The notes: generated by a model from the sequence alone, not told the origin. Numbered from the stretch's first letter, positions 33,813 to 42,979 are shown. The stretch: 64,000 nucleotides of DNA from Nocardia albiluteola (GCF_018860155.1 NZ_JAHKNI010000013.1:223179-287178), one strand, 5' to 3'. A program made the numbers and translations.

Positions 33813-35470
33813 GGATGCCTCCTTGGTTCGGACAGAAACGGACTGAACGGCGGTATTTCGTCGGGATCGCACTCGATCGAAATGAAGGACGGCCCATCAC
33901 CGTCCATGCAGGACCGCAGGGCGTGGGCCAGCTCCTCGACGCTGCTGGGCGAGTATGCGGGCAGCCCCGGGAACATCGCGCCCACCCCGGCGCCGAGGTG
34001 TGCGGGCTGAAACCTGTTGAAGCTGTAGCGGTCTCCGTAGTAGATCTGCTCGCGCGTGATGCACATGGCGTGCGCGTTGTTGTTGAACACCAGGAAGGTC
34101 ACGGGCAGCCGGTACTCGATGGCCGTGTGGATCTCCATGCCGTGCATGAAGAACGCACCGTCGCCGGCTACGACGAAGGTCCGGCGCGCGCGGGCGAAGG
34201 CCGAGCCGATTCCGGCGCCGAACGCATACCCCATCCCGCCCATGCCCAGCGCGACCACGAATCGGCCCGCGCGCGGCAGCCGCAGGTGATGCACGACCGC
34301 GGCGCCGGTGTTCCCGGCATCGACGAAGACATCGGCGCCGGGTTCGATTGCGGCATTGAGGGTTTCGACGATGTCGCGATAACGCAGGCCGGGACCCGTG
34401 GCGTCGGGCACCGGCAGTCGGGTGAGCTCGCGCTCCGCGGTGGGCGGGGCCGGAGCCGGGGCCGGGGTCTCGAACGCCGCGGCCAGCTCGGTGAGGTCGG
34501 CGGCCAGATCGGTGCTGGTGGCGTGCACGGTGTCCAGGTAGGGCGGCTCGGCGCTCAGGCTGGCCACGGTGGTGTGGGCCAGCGCCTCGTCCAGCCCGGT
34601 GCGCGCGGTGACCGGCATGCGCGTACCGATCAGCAGGCACAGCGCCGAGCGGCGCACGGCGTCAACGAGTTCCGGATGCCCCATGGTGCCCGCCACGCCG
34701 CAGAAGCCGGGGTCGTCGTGGTGATAGACATCCTTGGCGTCCGGCGCCACGCCGACCGTGGCATCGAGCGCGGCGGCCAGTTGCAGCAGTTCGGCGCGGG
34801 CGCCGTCGCGGGCCACCTGATCGCCCGCGATGAGGGCGATCTTGCCGGTGGCGCTCGCCGCGCGCAGCGCCGACCGCACCCGGGCGATCCCCGCCACGTC
34901 CCGGACCCGGACCGCGGGCAACGGCGCGAACGGCGTCACCAGCTCCAGCGCAGCCTGCTGAATATCCTTGGGCAGCAACAACACCGCCGGGCCGCCGCCG
35001 CGCGCCGCAATGACGGCCCGATGCAGCAGATCCGGCAGCTCCCCGGCCGATTCCACCCGCGCACAGTATCGGGTGATCGGCGCGAAAAGTCTTGCGGCAT
35101 CGAATGTTCCGGCCAGTCCGCTGGAGTCCTGGAAGGCACCCTTGCCCGCGGCTCCGGTGGGCGCCTGCCCGACCAGAGCCAGCACCGGCACCCGCGAGGC
35201 AAACGACTCCGCCAGTCCGGCAACGAGATTCATGGCGCCGCCGCCGGAGGTCGCCGCCATCACCCCGAGGTCACCGGTGACCCTGGCATAACCGTCGGCC
35301 ATCGTGGCCGCGGAGAACTCGTGCTTGGCCACCACCCCCGTCAGCTCGCCGGGATGCTCGAAGATCGCATCGTAGAGATCCTCGATGTTGGCTCCGTCCA
35401 CGCCGAACACGTGTCGCACACCGAGTGCCTCGACGGCCTGCACCAGATAGTCCACCGCTCTCGCGGGCAT
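33809..35470 (-). CDS. ThDP-dependent enzyme, acetolactate-synthase-like
   Basis: 553 aa, three-domain layout of the acetolactate synthase/benzaldehyde lyase/decarboxylase superfamily. The catalytic Glu is E51 in VVAKHEFSAATMADGYAR, and the ThDP motif is GDG (436-438) ... NNN (463-465). The N-terminal GANIEDLYDAI phrase is of the decarboxylase/carboligase type. The genuine acetolactate synthase context (ilvN, ilvC) is absent. ATG at 35470 has AGGAAGGAG six bases upstream; the longer frame to 36181 is unrelated. It is the first gene of a four-gene coupled operon and probably decarboxylates a 2-keto acid or makes a C-C bond to an aldehyde. The substrate is unresolved. Confidence 0.85.
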   Translation of the reverse strand: MPARAVDYLVQAVEALGVRHVFGVDGANIEDLYDAIFEHPGELTGVVAKHEFSAATMADGYARVTGDLGVMAATSGGGAMNLVAGLAESFASRVPVLALVGQAPTGAAGKGAFQDSSGLAGTFDAARLFAPITRYCARVESAGELPDLLHRAVIAARGGGPAVLLLPKDIQQAALELVTPFAPLPAVRVRDVAGIARVRSALRAASATGKIALIAGDQVARDGARAELLQLAAALDATVGVAPDAKDVYHHDDPGFCGVAGTMGHPELVDAVRRSALCLLIGTRMPVTARTGLDEALAHTTVASLSAEPPYLDTVHATSTDLAADLTELAAAFETPAPAPAPPTAERELTRLPVPDATGPGLRYRDIVETLNAAIEPGADVFVDAGNTGAAVVHHLRLPRAGRFVVALGMGGMGYAFGAGIGSAFARARRTFVVAGDGAFFMHGMEIHTAIEYRLPVTFLVFNNNAHAMCITREQIYYGDRYSFNRFQPAHLGAGVGAMFPGLPAYSPSSVEELAHALRSCMDGDGPSFISIECDPDEIPPFSPFLSEPRRHP

Positions 35471-35620
35471 CGGCGCTCCTTCCTGTGGGGCGTCGAGCGG
35501 TCCGTCGGGTAGCCGCTCACAATCGGAATTACGAGTAACCCGGCCCCACGGTTCACCGCGGTTCCACACGTCACCAACCCGACTCTTGCGTGTACGTATA
35601 CATCTACTTATAGTGAAGGC

Positions 35621-36136
35621 ATGCCCAACAAGACCGTATATGTCTCCGATGACGATCTGCCCCTGTTCGCACGAGCCCAGGAGCTGGTCGGCGGCAATCT
35701 GTCGGGCGCGATCGTCACGGCGCTGCGCCGGTTCATCGAACTCGAGGAGGGCCGCCAGGCAGGCTACGAGGAGGTGGTCCTGAAGGTCGGCCACAACGGC
35801 ATCCGCCAGGTCCGTTTCTCGGGCCGGCTGCTGCACGACTGGCACGACTACGGCGACAAGAGCTTCAACCTCGCCCGCGTCTACCTCAGCCGCAAGGGCA
35901 AGTACGTGCTGTACACCCAGAAGTCCAAGTGGTCGGAGTATCCCACCGAGACCAACTGGATCAAGGACATCACCAACTGGCGCCGCATGCTCGGCGTCGG
36001 CGATCCGGACTGGGGCGACTTCACGATGGACATCTACGACTCCGTCACCGATCTGAAGGGGAAGATTCCCGACAACGCCTACGCGCGGGTGGCCGGCATC
36101 GCCGACCGCCCGACGATCGAGGATCTCGACATCTGA
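35621..36136 (+). CDS. EXLDI family protein
   Basis: 171 aa, ending in the characteristic EDLDI, which gives the family name. The body is predicted alpha/beta, with an N-terminal phrase KTVYVSDDDLPLFARAQEL, a basic GKYVLYTQKSKWSEYPTE strand pair and IADRPTIEDLDI at the end. EXLDI proteins are regularly found beside ABC-2 type exporters, as here, where the ATPase and permease genes follow after about 150 bases. Its precise job is unknown; it may be a regulatory or coupling subunit. It is divergent from the ThDP operon (150 bases between starts), which could link export to synthesis. ATG at 35621 has GAAGG upstream. Confidence 0.8.
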   Translation: MPNKTVYVSDDDLPLFARAQELVGGNLSGAIVTALRRFIELEEGRQAGYEEVVLKVGHNGIRQVRFSGRLLHDWHDYGDKSFNLARVYLSRKGKYVLYTQKSKWSEYPTETNWIKDITNWRRMLGVGDPDWGDFTMDIYDSVTDLKGKIPDNAYARVAGIADRPTIEDLDI

Positions 36137-36287
36137 CGGCCGCCGCGGGGCGGTGACAGGCAGATCGCCGCCCCCATCCACAACTTCATCCAGTCATCCA
36201 GGCACCCGACCACCTTGACCGCGGAAACCAGCGGTCACGGCTCAGTCGATTCATGCATTCATAACCATTATTTGATGAAAGGTAGTC

Positions 36288-37250
36288 ATGACCGACGTCT
36301 CGCGCATGCCGGCCATTTCGGTCTCCGGCCTGCGGAAATCCTACGGAGAGCAGGTCGTGCTCGACGGCATCGACCTGACCGTGCCCCGGGGCACGATCTT
36401 CTCCCTGCTCGGCCCCAACGGCGCGGGCAAGACCACCACCGTGCAGATCCTGTCCACGCTGATCGGCGCCGACGGCGGCGATATCCGGGTGGGCGGCCAC
36501 GATGTCGCCGCCCAGCCCGATCAGGTGCGCGCCGCGATCGGCGTCACCGGCCAGTTCTCCGCGGTCGACGAGCTGCTCACCGGCCGGGAGAACCTGCTGC
36601 TGATGGGCAATCTGCACCGCCTGCCGCGCGGGGAGAGCCGGCGCGTCGCGCAACACCTGCTCGAGCAGTTCGACCTGGTGGAGGCGGCGGACAAGGTGGC
36701 CGGCAGCTATTCCGGCGGCATGACCAGGCGCCTGGATCTGGCCATGACGCTGGTCGGCGAGCCGAGCATCATCTTCCTCGACGAGCCCACCACCGGCCTG
36801 GACCCGCGCAGCCGCCGCAGCATGTGGGACATCATCCGCGGCCTGGTCGCGAGCGGGGTCACCATCTTCCTGACCACCCAGTACCTGGAGGAGGCCGACG
36901 AGCTCGCGAACCGGATCGCGGTGCTGGACCACGGCCGCATCGTCGCGCAGGGCACGCCGGATCAGCTCAAGCGGATGGTGCCGGGCGGGCACATCCGGCT
37001 CAGCTTCACCGAGCAGGCGGACGTGCGCGCGGCCGCGAACGCGCTGGGCGGCGTCGCCGACGAGCTCACCCTCGCGGTGCCCAGCGACGGATCGGTGAAA
37101 TCGCTTCGAGCCGTGCTGGATCGGCTCGATCTCGCCGGCATCGAGCCCGATGGCCTGGCGGTGCACACCGCCGACCTCGACGACGTCTTCCTCTCCCTCA
37201 CCGGGCAGCCGGTGGCGCAAACCCCCGTTCCCGCAAAGGAAACCGCATAA
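36288..37250 (+). CDS. DrrA-type ABC transporter ATPase
   Basis: 320 aa, multidrug/antibiotic export ATPase. Walker A GPNGAGKTT is at 42-50, the signature region YSGGMTRRLDLAM near 145, Walker B LDEPTTGLDPRS near 165, and the C-terminal domain is DUF4162-like. ATG at 36288 follows GAAAGG. The stop TAA shares one base with the permease start (TAATG). With the permease and the EXLDI protein it forms an exporter cassette resembling DrrA/DrrB of anthracycline producers. A role in self-resistance or export for the neighbouring biosynthetic operon is plausible but unproven. Confidence 0.9.
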   Translation: MTDVSRMPAISVSGLRKSYGEQVVLDGIDLTVPRGTIFSLLGPNGAGKTTTVQILSTLIGADGGDIRVGGHDVAAQPDQVRAAIGVTGQFSAVDELLTGRENLLLMGNLHRLPRGESRRVAQHLLEQFDLVEAADKVAGSYSGGMTRRLDLAMTLVGEPSIIFLDEPTTGLDPRSRRSMWDIIRGLVASGVTIFLTTQYLEEADELANRIAVLDHGRIVAQGTPDQLKRMVPGGHIRLSFTEQADVRAAANALGGVADELTLAVPSDGSVKSLRAVLDRLDLAGIEPDGLAVHTADLDDVFLSLTGQPVAQTPVPAKETA

Positions 37251-38023
37251 TGAGCACGATGACCTACGCCGTCGCCGACACCGGCACGATGCTGCGCCGT
37301 AATCTGGTGCACGCCAAGCGTTATCCGGGCATGACTATCGGCGTGATCGTGATGCCGGTGATCCTGCTGCTGGTCTTCAACTACATCTTCGGCGGTGCGC
37401 TGGGCAAGGCGCTGGCCGGTGAGAAGTACATCGACTACATCGTGCCCGGCATGATGCTGATGATCCCCGCATACCTGGTCGCCGGGGTGGCCGTCTCGAT
37501 CGCCACCGACATGACCAAGGGCATTGTCAACCGCTTCCGGACCATGAACATGTCCCACTCCTCGATCCTGACCGGGCAGGTGCTCGGCACCGTGATCCAG
37601 GGGCTGCTCGGCACCGCACTGATGGTCGGCGTGGGAGCCCTCATCGGGTTCCGGTCCCACGCCACCGTCCTGGAATGGCTGGCCGCGTTCGGCCTGATCG
37701 CGCTGGCGATCTTCGGCCTGGCCTGGCTCGGGGTCGGCTTCGGCCTGGCCGCCTCCACCCCAGAGGGCGCGAGCAACACACCGACCCCGATCCTGTTCCT
37801 GCCCTTCCTGGGCAGCGGCCTGGTGCCGACCGGGACCATGCCCAACGGGGTGCGCCAGTTCGCGGAGTACCAGCCGTTCACCCCGCTGACCGAGACCGTG
37901 CGCGGGCTGCTGATGGGCACCCACATCGGCGACAACGGGATCATCGCGGTCGCGTGGTGCGTCGCGTTCGTGGTGATCGGCTACCTGTGGTCGAAGTCGC
38001 TGTTCCGCCGCAAGACCGCCTGA
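37250..38023 (+). CDS. ABC-2 type permease (DrrB-like)
   Basis: 257 aa with six predicted membrane helices (first at about residues 28-50). The hydrophilic phrase GIVNRFRTMNMSHSSILTGQ and the closing FQPFTPLTETVRG-like segment (EYQPFTPLTETVRGLLMG) are typical of ABC-2 permeases of the DrrB family. Coupled to the ATPase by a one-base overlap. A strong hairpin follows at 38038. The substrate is not known from sequence. Confidence 0.9.
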   Translation: MSTMTYAVADTGTMLRRNLVHAKRYPGMTIGVIVMPVILLLVFNYIFGGALGKALAGEKYIDYIVPGMMLMIPAYLVAGVAVSIATDMTKGIVNRFRTMNMSHSSILTGQVLGTVIQGLLGTALMVGVGALIGFRSHATVLEWLAAFGLIALAIFGLAWLGVGFGLAASTPEGASNTPTPILFLPFLGSGLVPTGTMPNGVRQFAEYQPFTPLTETVRGLLMGTHIGDNGIIAVAWCVAFVVIGYLWSKSLFRRKTA

Positions 38024-38037
38024 GCAACCCACGTCGG

Positions 38038-38062
38038 ACCCCGGGCTCCCAGCGCCCGGGGT
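38038..38062 (+). terminator. Hairpin after the ABC exporter operon
   Basis: CCCCGGGC (38039-38046) pairs perfectly with GCCCGGGG (38054-38061) across a seven-base loop. It lies 15 bases beyond the permease stop. The T tract is short, so termination may be partial. Confidence 0.6.
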
Positions 38063-38192
38063 TCGCGTGCATTCCGTTGCGCCGCATCGGAGGCGTCCAG
38101 CTCTGCCACCGCGCGAGGTATGTGGAGCGCACGCCGGACGTGGTACCGCACCGCAGATTCCACCCGCTCCGGCCGAATCGGCCGCAACCGGT

Positions 38193-38810
38193 TCAGGACT
38201 TCGTATATGCGGCGATCCAGGCGGGGAAGGCGGTGAGGTCGGCCAGCACGACATCAGCCCCCGCGTCCCGCAACTCGTGCGCGGCACACGGACCCGTGGC
38301 GACCGCGACGGAGTATGCCTCGGCGGCACGTGCGCCGCGCACGTCACCGGTGTGGTCGCCGACATAGATCCCGGCGCCGTGCTCGCGCAGCGCCTGCGCC
38401 TTGCGCTCGGCCCACAGATCCCCGACGACCACATCCGCGGGGATCTCGAGGTGCTTCAGATGCAGCTTGGCGTTCGACTCGAACTTCGCGGTGACCACGA
38501 TCGCGCGGCCACCGGTGGCGTGCACGGCGTCGACCGCCGCGCGGGCACCCGGCATGGCCAGCGTTCCGGTGATCGCGTAGGCCGGGTACATCTCGCGATA
38601 GAGATCGACCATGGCCGGGATCTCGGCGGCGGGGAACCAGTTCGCCATCTCCTGCTCGAGCGGCGGGCCCAGGCGGGTGACCGCCAGATCGCAGTCGATG
38701 TAGACACCGGTGCGTTCGGACAGGGCCCGGTAGCAGTCGCGGATGCCGGGACGGGAATCGATCAGCGTCATATCCAGGTCGAAGCCGACCGTCAGCGTGC
38801 GGGGACTCAT
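38193..38810 (-). CDS. HAD-family phosphatase
   Basis: 205 aa. HAD motif I is FDLDMTLIDS with nucleophile D11 and acid D13; motif II is VVTAKFESN (Thr), motif III the Lys near KAQALREHG, and motif IV is VGDHTGDVRGA. It has the cap-domain layout of phosphoglycolate-phosphatase-like enzymes. No signal peptide. The substrate is probably a small phosphate ester and cannot be named. It ends 131 bases from the exporter hairpin on the other strand and starts about 80 bases from the SdpI-like gene stop. Confidence 0.85.
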   Translation of the reverse strand: MSPRTLTVGFDLDMTLIDSRPGIRDCYRALSERTGVYIDCDLAVTRLGPPLEQEMANWFPAAEIPAMVDLYREMYPAYAITGTLAMPGARAAVDAVHATGGRAIVVTAKFESNAKLHLKHLEIPADVVVGDLWAERKAQALREHGAGIYVGDHTGDVRGARAAEAYSVAVATGPCAAHELRDAGADVVLADLTAFPAWIAAYTKS

Positions 38811-38888
38811 ATCGCGCGCAAGCCCATCGGATTCGCGAAGCGCCCGACGCGGGCCACCGTGGTACGGCTCATCGCGATCGACGGCCGA

Positions 38889-39362
38889 TCAGCCGGCGGG
38901 CTGGCAGGCGTCGCGCAGCGAGCACGCGCCGCAGGCATTGCCGCAGCCGCCGACCTCGGGCGCCGGGGCGAGCCGCGCGATGGCCTGCCCGGCCGCGTTC
39001 ACGCCCGCACCGAGGGTGAACAGCGCGATCACCGCCGCCAGGACCGCGGCGGCGATCCCCGCGATCGGGCCGGCCAGCAGCGCGACCAGTCCACCCGCGA
39101 TCAGCAGCAGCCCCGCACCGATCGATGTGGGCCCGGCCACCTTGTTGGCGAGCCGGTACGCCTCCTCGCTGCGCACGGCCTCCTCGGTATGCACGCCGAA
39201 CAGACGATTGGGGGGCAGGGCGCCGGCCAGCCCGAGTACCCCGGTGACGACGGCCACCGCCGCCAGCACGAACAGGATCAATGCCACCACAAACACTTCG
39301 ATGACGGTACTCGCGGCCCGGGCCCCCTCGCCTCCGGGCCCGCCGGATGTGATGCGGGCCAT
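38889..39362 (-). CDS. SdpI-like membrane protein with a C-terminal cysteine cluster
   Basis: 157 aa. Hydrophobic helices at about residues 18-45, 80-99 and 100-125, with the SdpI/YhfL pattern LPPNRLFGVHTEEAVRSEEAY and NKVAGPTSIGAG between. The C-terminus ends GGCGNACGACSLRDAC, four Cys spaced C-x3-C-x2-C-x5-C, which could bind a metal or an Fe-S cluster. ATG at 39362 is chosen; the frame open to 39443 adds a basic, charged leader and crosses the promoter region of leuS. Function unknown; SdpI of Bacillus is an immunity protein. The cysteine tail is unusual for the family. Confidence 0.7.
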   Translation of the reverse strand: MARITSGGPGGEGARAASTVIEVFVVALILFVLAAVAVVTGVLGLAGALPPNRLFGVHTEEAVRSEEAYRLANKVAGPTSIGAGLLLIAGGLVALLAGPIAGIAAAVLAAVIALFTLGAGVNAAGQAIARLAPAPEVGGCGNACGACSLRDACQPAG

Positions 39363-39500
39363 CGTTCGCCGGACCCGCGTCCGTCCGGGCGCACCGTCCC
39401 ACCCTTCGCCCGGCGCCCCCTTTTTGGGGCTTGACGTGCGCACGCTCTACCCTGATGAGCAACGTTTACCCGGGGGATCGACCGGCAGAAGGCAGGAAAA

Positions 39501-42359
39501 GTGCAGGACGCTCGTGCAACCGAACCAACCGGCGCGGCCAGCGACGTGCCCGTGCACCGCTACGGCGCCGAACTGGCGGGGGCGATCGAACGCAAGTGGC
39601 AGGCGGCCTGGGAGGCGCGCGGCACCTTCCACGCGCCCAATCCGGTGGGCCCGCTGCGCGGGGAGATCCCGGCCGACAAGCTGTTCATCCAGGACATGTT
39701 CCCGTATCCGTCGGGCGCGGGCCTGCACGTGGGGCATCCGCTGGGCTACATCGCGACCGACGTCTTCGCCCGCTACCACCGCATGACCGGCCACAACGTC
39801 CTGCATGCCCTGGGCTACGACGCCTTCGGCCTGCCCGCCGAGCAGTACGCGGTGCAGACCGGTGCGCATCCGCGGGTGACCACCGAGTCGAACATCAAGA
39901 CCATGCAGCGCCAGCTGGACCGACTGGGCCTGGGGCACGACCGGCGCCGCTCGTTCGCCACCACCGATCCCGAGTTCTACAAGTGGACGCAGTGGATCTT
40001 CCTGCGCATCTACAACGCCTGGTACGACACGGCGGTGAACTCCGCACGCCCGATCGCCGAGCTGGCGGCCGAATTCGAGGCCGGCACCCGGGAAACCCCC
40101 GACGGCCGCCCCTGGTCGCAGCTGAGCGCGTTCGAGCGCAACGAGGTGCTGGACTCCTATCGCCTGGTGTACCAGTCCGATTCGATTGTCAACTGGTGCC
40201 CGGGCCTGGGCACGGTGCTGGCCAACGAGGAGGTCACCGCCGACGGCCGCAGCGAGCGCGGCAACTTCCCGGTGTTCCGTAAGCGCCTGCGGCAGTGGAT
40301 GATGCGCATCACCGCCTACTCCGACCGGCTGGTCGACGACCTGGATCTGCTGGACTGGCCCGACAACGTCAAGGCCATGCAGCGCAACTGGATCGGGCGT
40401 TCGCGGGGCGCGCAGGTGCGGTTCGAGGCCGACGGGGAGACCATCGAGGTCTTCACCACCCGGCCCGACACGCTGTTCGGCTCGACCTATGTCGTGCTGG
40501 CCCCCGAGCACGAGCTGGTGGACCGGTTGGTGGCCGCGCAGTGGCCCGAGGGCGTCGATCCCCGCTGGACCTACGGCGCGGCGAGCCCGGTCGAAGCCGT
40601 TGCGGCCTACCGCAAGTCGATCGCGGCCAAGTCGGATCTGGAGCGGCAGGAGAACAAGGAGAAGACCGGCGTCTTCCTGGGCGCGTACGCGGTCAATCCC
40701 GTCAACGGCAAGCAGGTTCCGGTCTTCATCGCCGACTACGTGCTGAGCGGCTACGGCACCGGCGCGATCATGGCGGTGCCCGGACACGACCAGCGCGACT
40801 GGGAGTTCGCGTCGGTCCTGGGCCTGCCCATCATCGAAGTCATTGCGGGCGGGGACATCTCGGCCGCCGCCTACGCCGGCGAGGGCACCCTGGTCAATTC
40901 GGACTACCTGAACGGCCTGGAGATCGAGGCGGCCAAGGCGAAGATCGTCGAGCAGCTGGAGGCGCAGGGCCACGGCCGCGGCACCATCCAGTACAAGCTG
41001 CGCGACTGGCTGTTCGCGCGGCAGCGGTACTGGGGCGAGCCCTTCCCGATCGTCTACGACGAGAACGGCCAGGCGCACGCGCTGCCGGATTCCCTGCTGC
41101 CGGTGGAGCTGCCGGAGGTGAAGGACTTCGCCCCGGTCACCTTCGACCCGGACGACGCCGCCTCCGAGCCCTCCCCACCGCTGGCCAAGGCCGCCGAATG
41201 GGTCACCGTCGAACTGGATCTGGGCGACGGGCCCAAGAAGTACCGCCGCGACACCAACGTGATGCCGCAGTGGGCGGGCAGCTCCTGGTATCAGCTGCGC
41301 TACACCGATCCGACCAACAGCGAGGCGTTCTGCGCGCCGGAGAACGAGCGCTACTGGGTGGGCCCGCGCCCGGCCGAGCACGGCCCGAGCGATCCGGGCG
41401 GGGTGGACCTGTACGTCGGCGGCGTGGAGCATGCGGTGCTGCACCTGCTGTACTCGCGGTTCTGGCAGAAGGTGCTGTTCGACCTGGGCGAGGTGTCCGG
41501 GCCGGAGCCGTATCGGCGCCTGTTCAACCAGGGCTACATCCAGGCCTTCGCGTACACCGACGCGCGCGGCACCTACGTGCCGGCCGCCGAGGTCGTCGAG
41601 CGGGACGGAAAGTTCTTCTGGGCCGGCGCTTCCGGCGTCGAGGAGGAGGTGTTCCAGGAGTACGGCAAGATCGGCAAGTCGCTGAAGAACGCCATCTCCC
41701 CCGACGAGATGTGCGATCTGTACGGCGCGGATACCTTCCGCTTCTACGAGATGGCGATGGGCCCGCTGGACACCTCGCGCCCCTGGGCGACAAAGGATGT
41801 CGTCGGCGCGCATCGCTTCCTGCAGCGCGCGTGGCGGCTGGTGGTGGACGAGGAGTCGGGCGCGATCCGGGTCAGCGACGCCGAGCCGTCGGGCGAGGCG
41901 CTGCGCCTGCTGCACAAGACGATTGCCGGCGTCTCCGACGATTACGCGAACCTGCGCGACAACACCGCCGGCGCGAAGCTGATCGAGCTGACCAACTTCC
42001 TGACCAAGAACTATCCCGAGGGCGCGCCGCGCGCGGTGGTCGAGCCGGTGGTGCTGATGCTGGCCCCGATGGCCCCGCACATCGCCGAGGAACTGTGGGA
42101 ACGCCTGGGCCACACCGCCGCCCTGGCGCACGGCCCGTTCCCGGTCGCGGATCCGGCTCTGCTGGTGGAGGATTCGATCGAGTACCCGATTCAGGTCAAC
42201 GGCAAGGTGCGCAGCCGCGTCAGCGTCCCCGCCGACGCCGACACCAAGGCCGTCGAGGATGCGGCGCTGGCCGATGAGAAGCTGCTGGAGTTCCTGGCGG
42301 GCAAGGCCCCACGCAAGGTCATCGTCGTCCCGGGACGCCTGGTGAACGTCGTCGCCTAG
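39501..42359 (+). CDS. leuS: Leucyl-tRNA synthetase
   Basis: Charges tRNA-Leu with leucine in the cytosol. 952 aa, the usual length for actinobacteria. The class I HIGH motif reads HVGH (76-79) in SGAGLHVGHPLGYIATD and the KMSKS motif reads KIGKS (723-727). The CP1 editing domain lies between (about 220-430), followed by an anticodon-binding domain and a C-terminal tRNA domain ending in VVPGRLVNVVA. GTG at 39501 has AGGAAAA upstream. The upstream hairpin (GCCCC ... GGGGC at 39414-39430) is a terminator-like element of the preceding strand. No T-box leader was seen. Confidence 0.97.
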   Translation: MQDARATEPTGAASDVPVHRYGAELAGAIERKWQAAWEARGTFHAPNPVGPLRGEIPADKLFIQDMFPYPSGAGLHVGHPLGYIATDVFARYHRMTGHNVLHALGYDAFGLPAEQYAVQTGAHPRVTTESNIKTMQRQLDRLGLGHDRRRSFATTDPEFYKWTQWIFLRIYNAWYDTAVNSARPIAELAAEFEAGTRETPDGRPWSQLSAFERNEVLDSYRLVYQSDSIVNWCPGLGTVLANEEVTADGRSERGNFPVFRKRLRQWMMRITAYSDRLVDDLDLLDWPDNVKAMQRNWIGRSRGAQVRFEADGETIEVFTTRPDTLFGSTYVVLAPEHELVDRLVAAQWPEGVDPRWTYGAASPVEAVAAYRKSIAAKSDLERQENKEKTGVFLGAYAVNPVNGKQVPVFIADYVLSGYGTGAIMAVPGHDQRDWEFASVLGLPIIEVIAGGDISAAAYAGEGTLVNSDYLNGLEIEAAKAKIVEQLEAQGHGRGTIQYKLRDWLFARQRYWGEPFPIVYDENGQAHALPDSLLPVELPEVKDFAPVTFDPDDAASEPSPPLAKAAEWVTVELDLGDGPKKYRRDTNVMPQWAGSSWYQLRYTDPTNSEAFCAPENERYWVGPRPAEHGPSDPGGVDLYVGGVEHAVLHLLYSRFWQKVLFDLGEVSGPEPYRRLFNQGYIQAFAYTDARGTYVPAAEVVERDGKFFWAGASGVEEEVFQEYGKIGKSLKNAISPDEMCDLYGADTFRFYEMAMGPLDTSRPWATKDVVGAHRFLQRAWRLVVDEESGAIRVSDAEPSGEALRLLHKTIAGVSDDYANLRDNTAGAKLIELTNFLTKNYPEGAPRAVVEPVVLMLAPMAPHIAEELWERLGHTAALAHGPFPVADPALLVEDSIEYPIQVNGKVRSRVSVPADADTKAVEDAALADEKLLEFLAGKAPRKVIVVPGRLVNVVA

Positions 42360-42377
42360 CTATCCAACCGCTGCCGG

Positions 42378-42405
42378 TCCGCCAGACGGGCGTGCGTTCG
42401 GCGGA
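42378..42405 (+). terminator. Possible leuS terminator hairpin
   Basis: TCCGCC (42378-42383) pairs with GGCGGA (42400-42405), followed by TTCTGTTT, 18 bases after the leuS stop and before the convergent GNAT gene. The arms are short (six bases), so strength is moderate. Confidence 0.4.
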
Positions 42406-42423
42406 TTCTGTTTGCGCCCTGTG

Positions 42424-42867
42424 TCAGAGCTGCTTGACGTATTGGATGAACCCTCGGTTTTCGGCGACCTGATCGTAGAGGCGGCGGGCGGTGTGATTCG
42501 TTTCCTGGGTGTGCCAGTAGAGCCGCGAGCACTCCCGGCTTCGAGCCCAGTCTTCGACGGCCTGAATCAGTGCCCGCGCGACGCCCTTGCCGCGTGCCGC
42601 CGGCGCGGTGAACAGGTCCTGCAGATAGCAGACATCGGCCGTTGTGGTGCTGGCGTGCACGAGAAAGTGGGCGATGCCGACGAGGTTTCCATCGATGCGA
42701 GCACCGAAGGCATGCAGACGATCACCGGCCCGGAACTCCGCCCAGGCACGATCGGCCACCTGTGATGTCAGCTCACGCCCGTAGAAGATGTTGTAGCCCT
42801 CGAAAAGCTCTCGCCACACCCGATATTCCTCGGCTCGGAGAGCACTCACACTGATCACAACGATCAC
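42424..42867 (-). CDS. GNAT N-acetyltransferase
   Basis: 147 aa, GNAT fold. The acetyl-CoA motif is LQDLFTAPAARGKGVARALIQAVEDWA (Q/R-x-x-G-x-G/A type: RGKGVA), and the C-terminus reads NHTARRLYDQVAENRGFIQY, a common phrase in acetyltransferases of the diamine/spermidine branch. GTG at 42867 is the farthest start of a frame that remains open beyond; GTG at 42858 is equally possible. The substrate is not known. It converges on leuS. Confidence 0.75.
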   Translation of the reverse strand: MIVVISVSALRAEEYRVWRELFEGYNIFYGRELTSQVADRAWAEFRAGDRLHAFGARIDGNLVGIAHFLVHASTTTADVCYLQDLFTAPAARGKGVARALIQAVEDWARSRECSRLYWHTQETNHTARRLYDQVAENRGFIQYVKQL

Positions 42868-42979
42868 GCTAGCCGCGTCAACGGCTCGGCACCGGGTCAT
42901 ACAACCGGGCGACGACGTCGCCAGGTGGATGCGGCGGCACCCAGCCCGGCGATACGGAGATAGTGAGCACGTGCGCAAG

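Noticed and set aside
35471..36181. Upstream extension of the ThDP frame to 36181
   Set aside because: It covers the divergent EXLDI gene and the intergenic region; ATG at 35470 has a strong ribosome-binding site.
39414..39450. TTGACG after the GCCCC/GGGGC hairpin as a leuS promoter
   Set aside because: No good -10 hexamer at 16-18 bases; the nearest candidates are only 11 bases or poorly matched.
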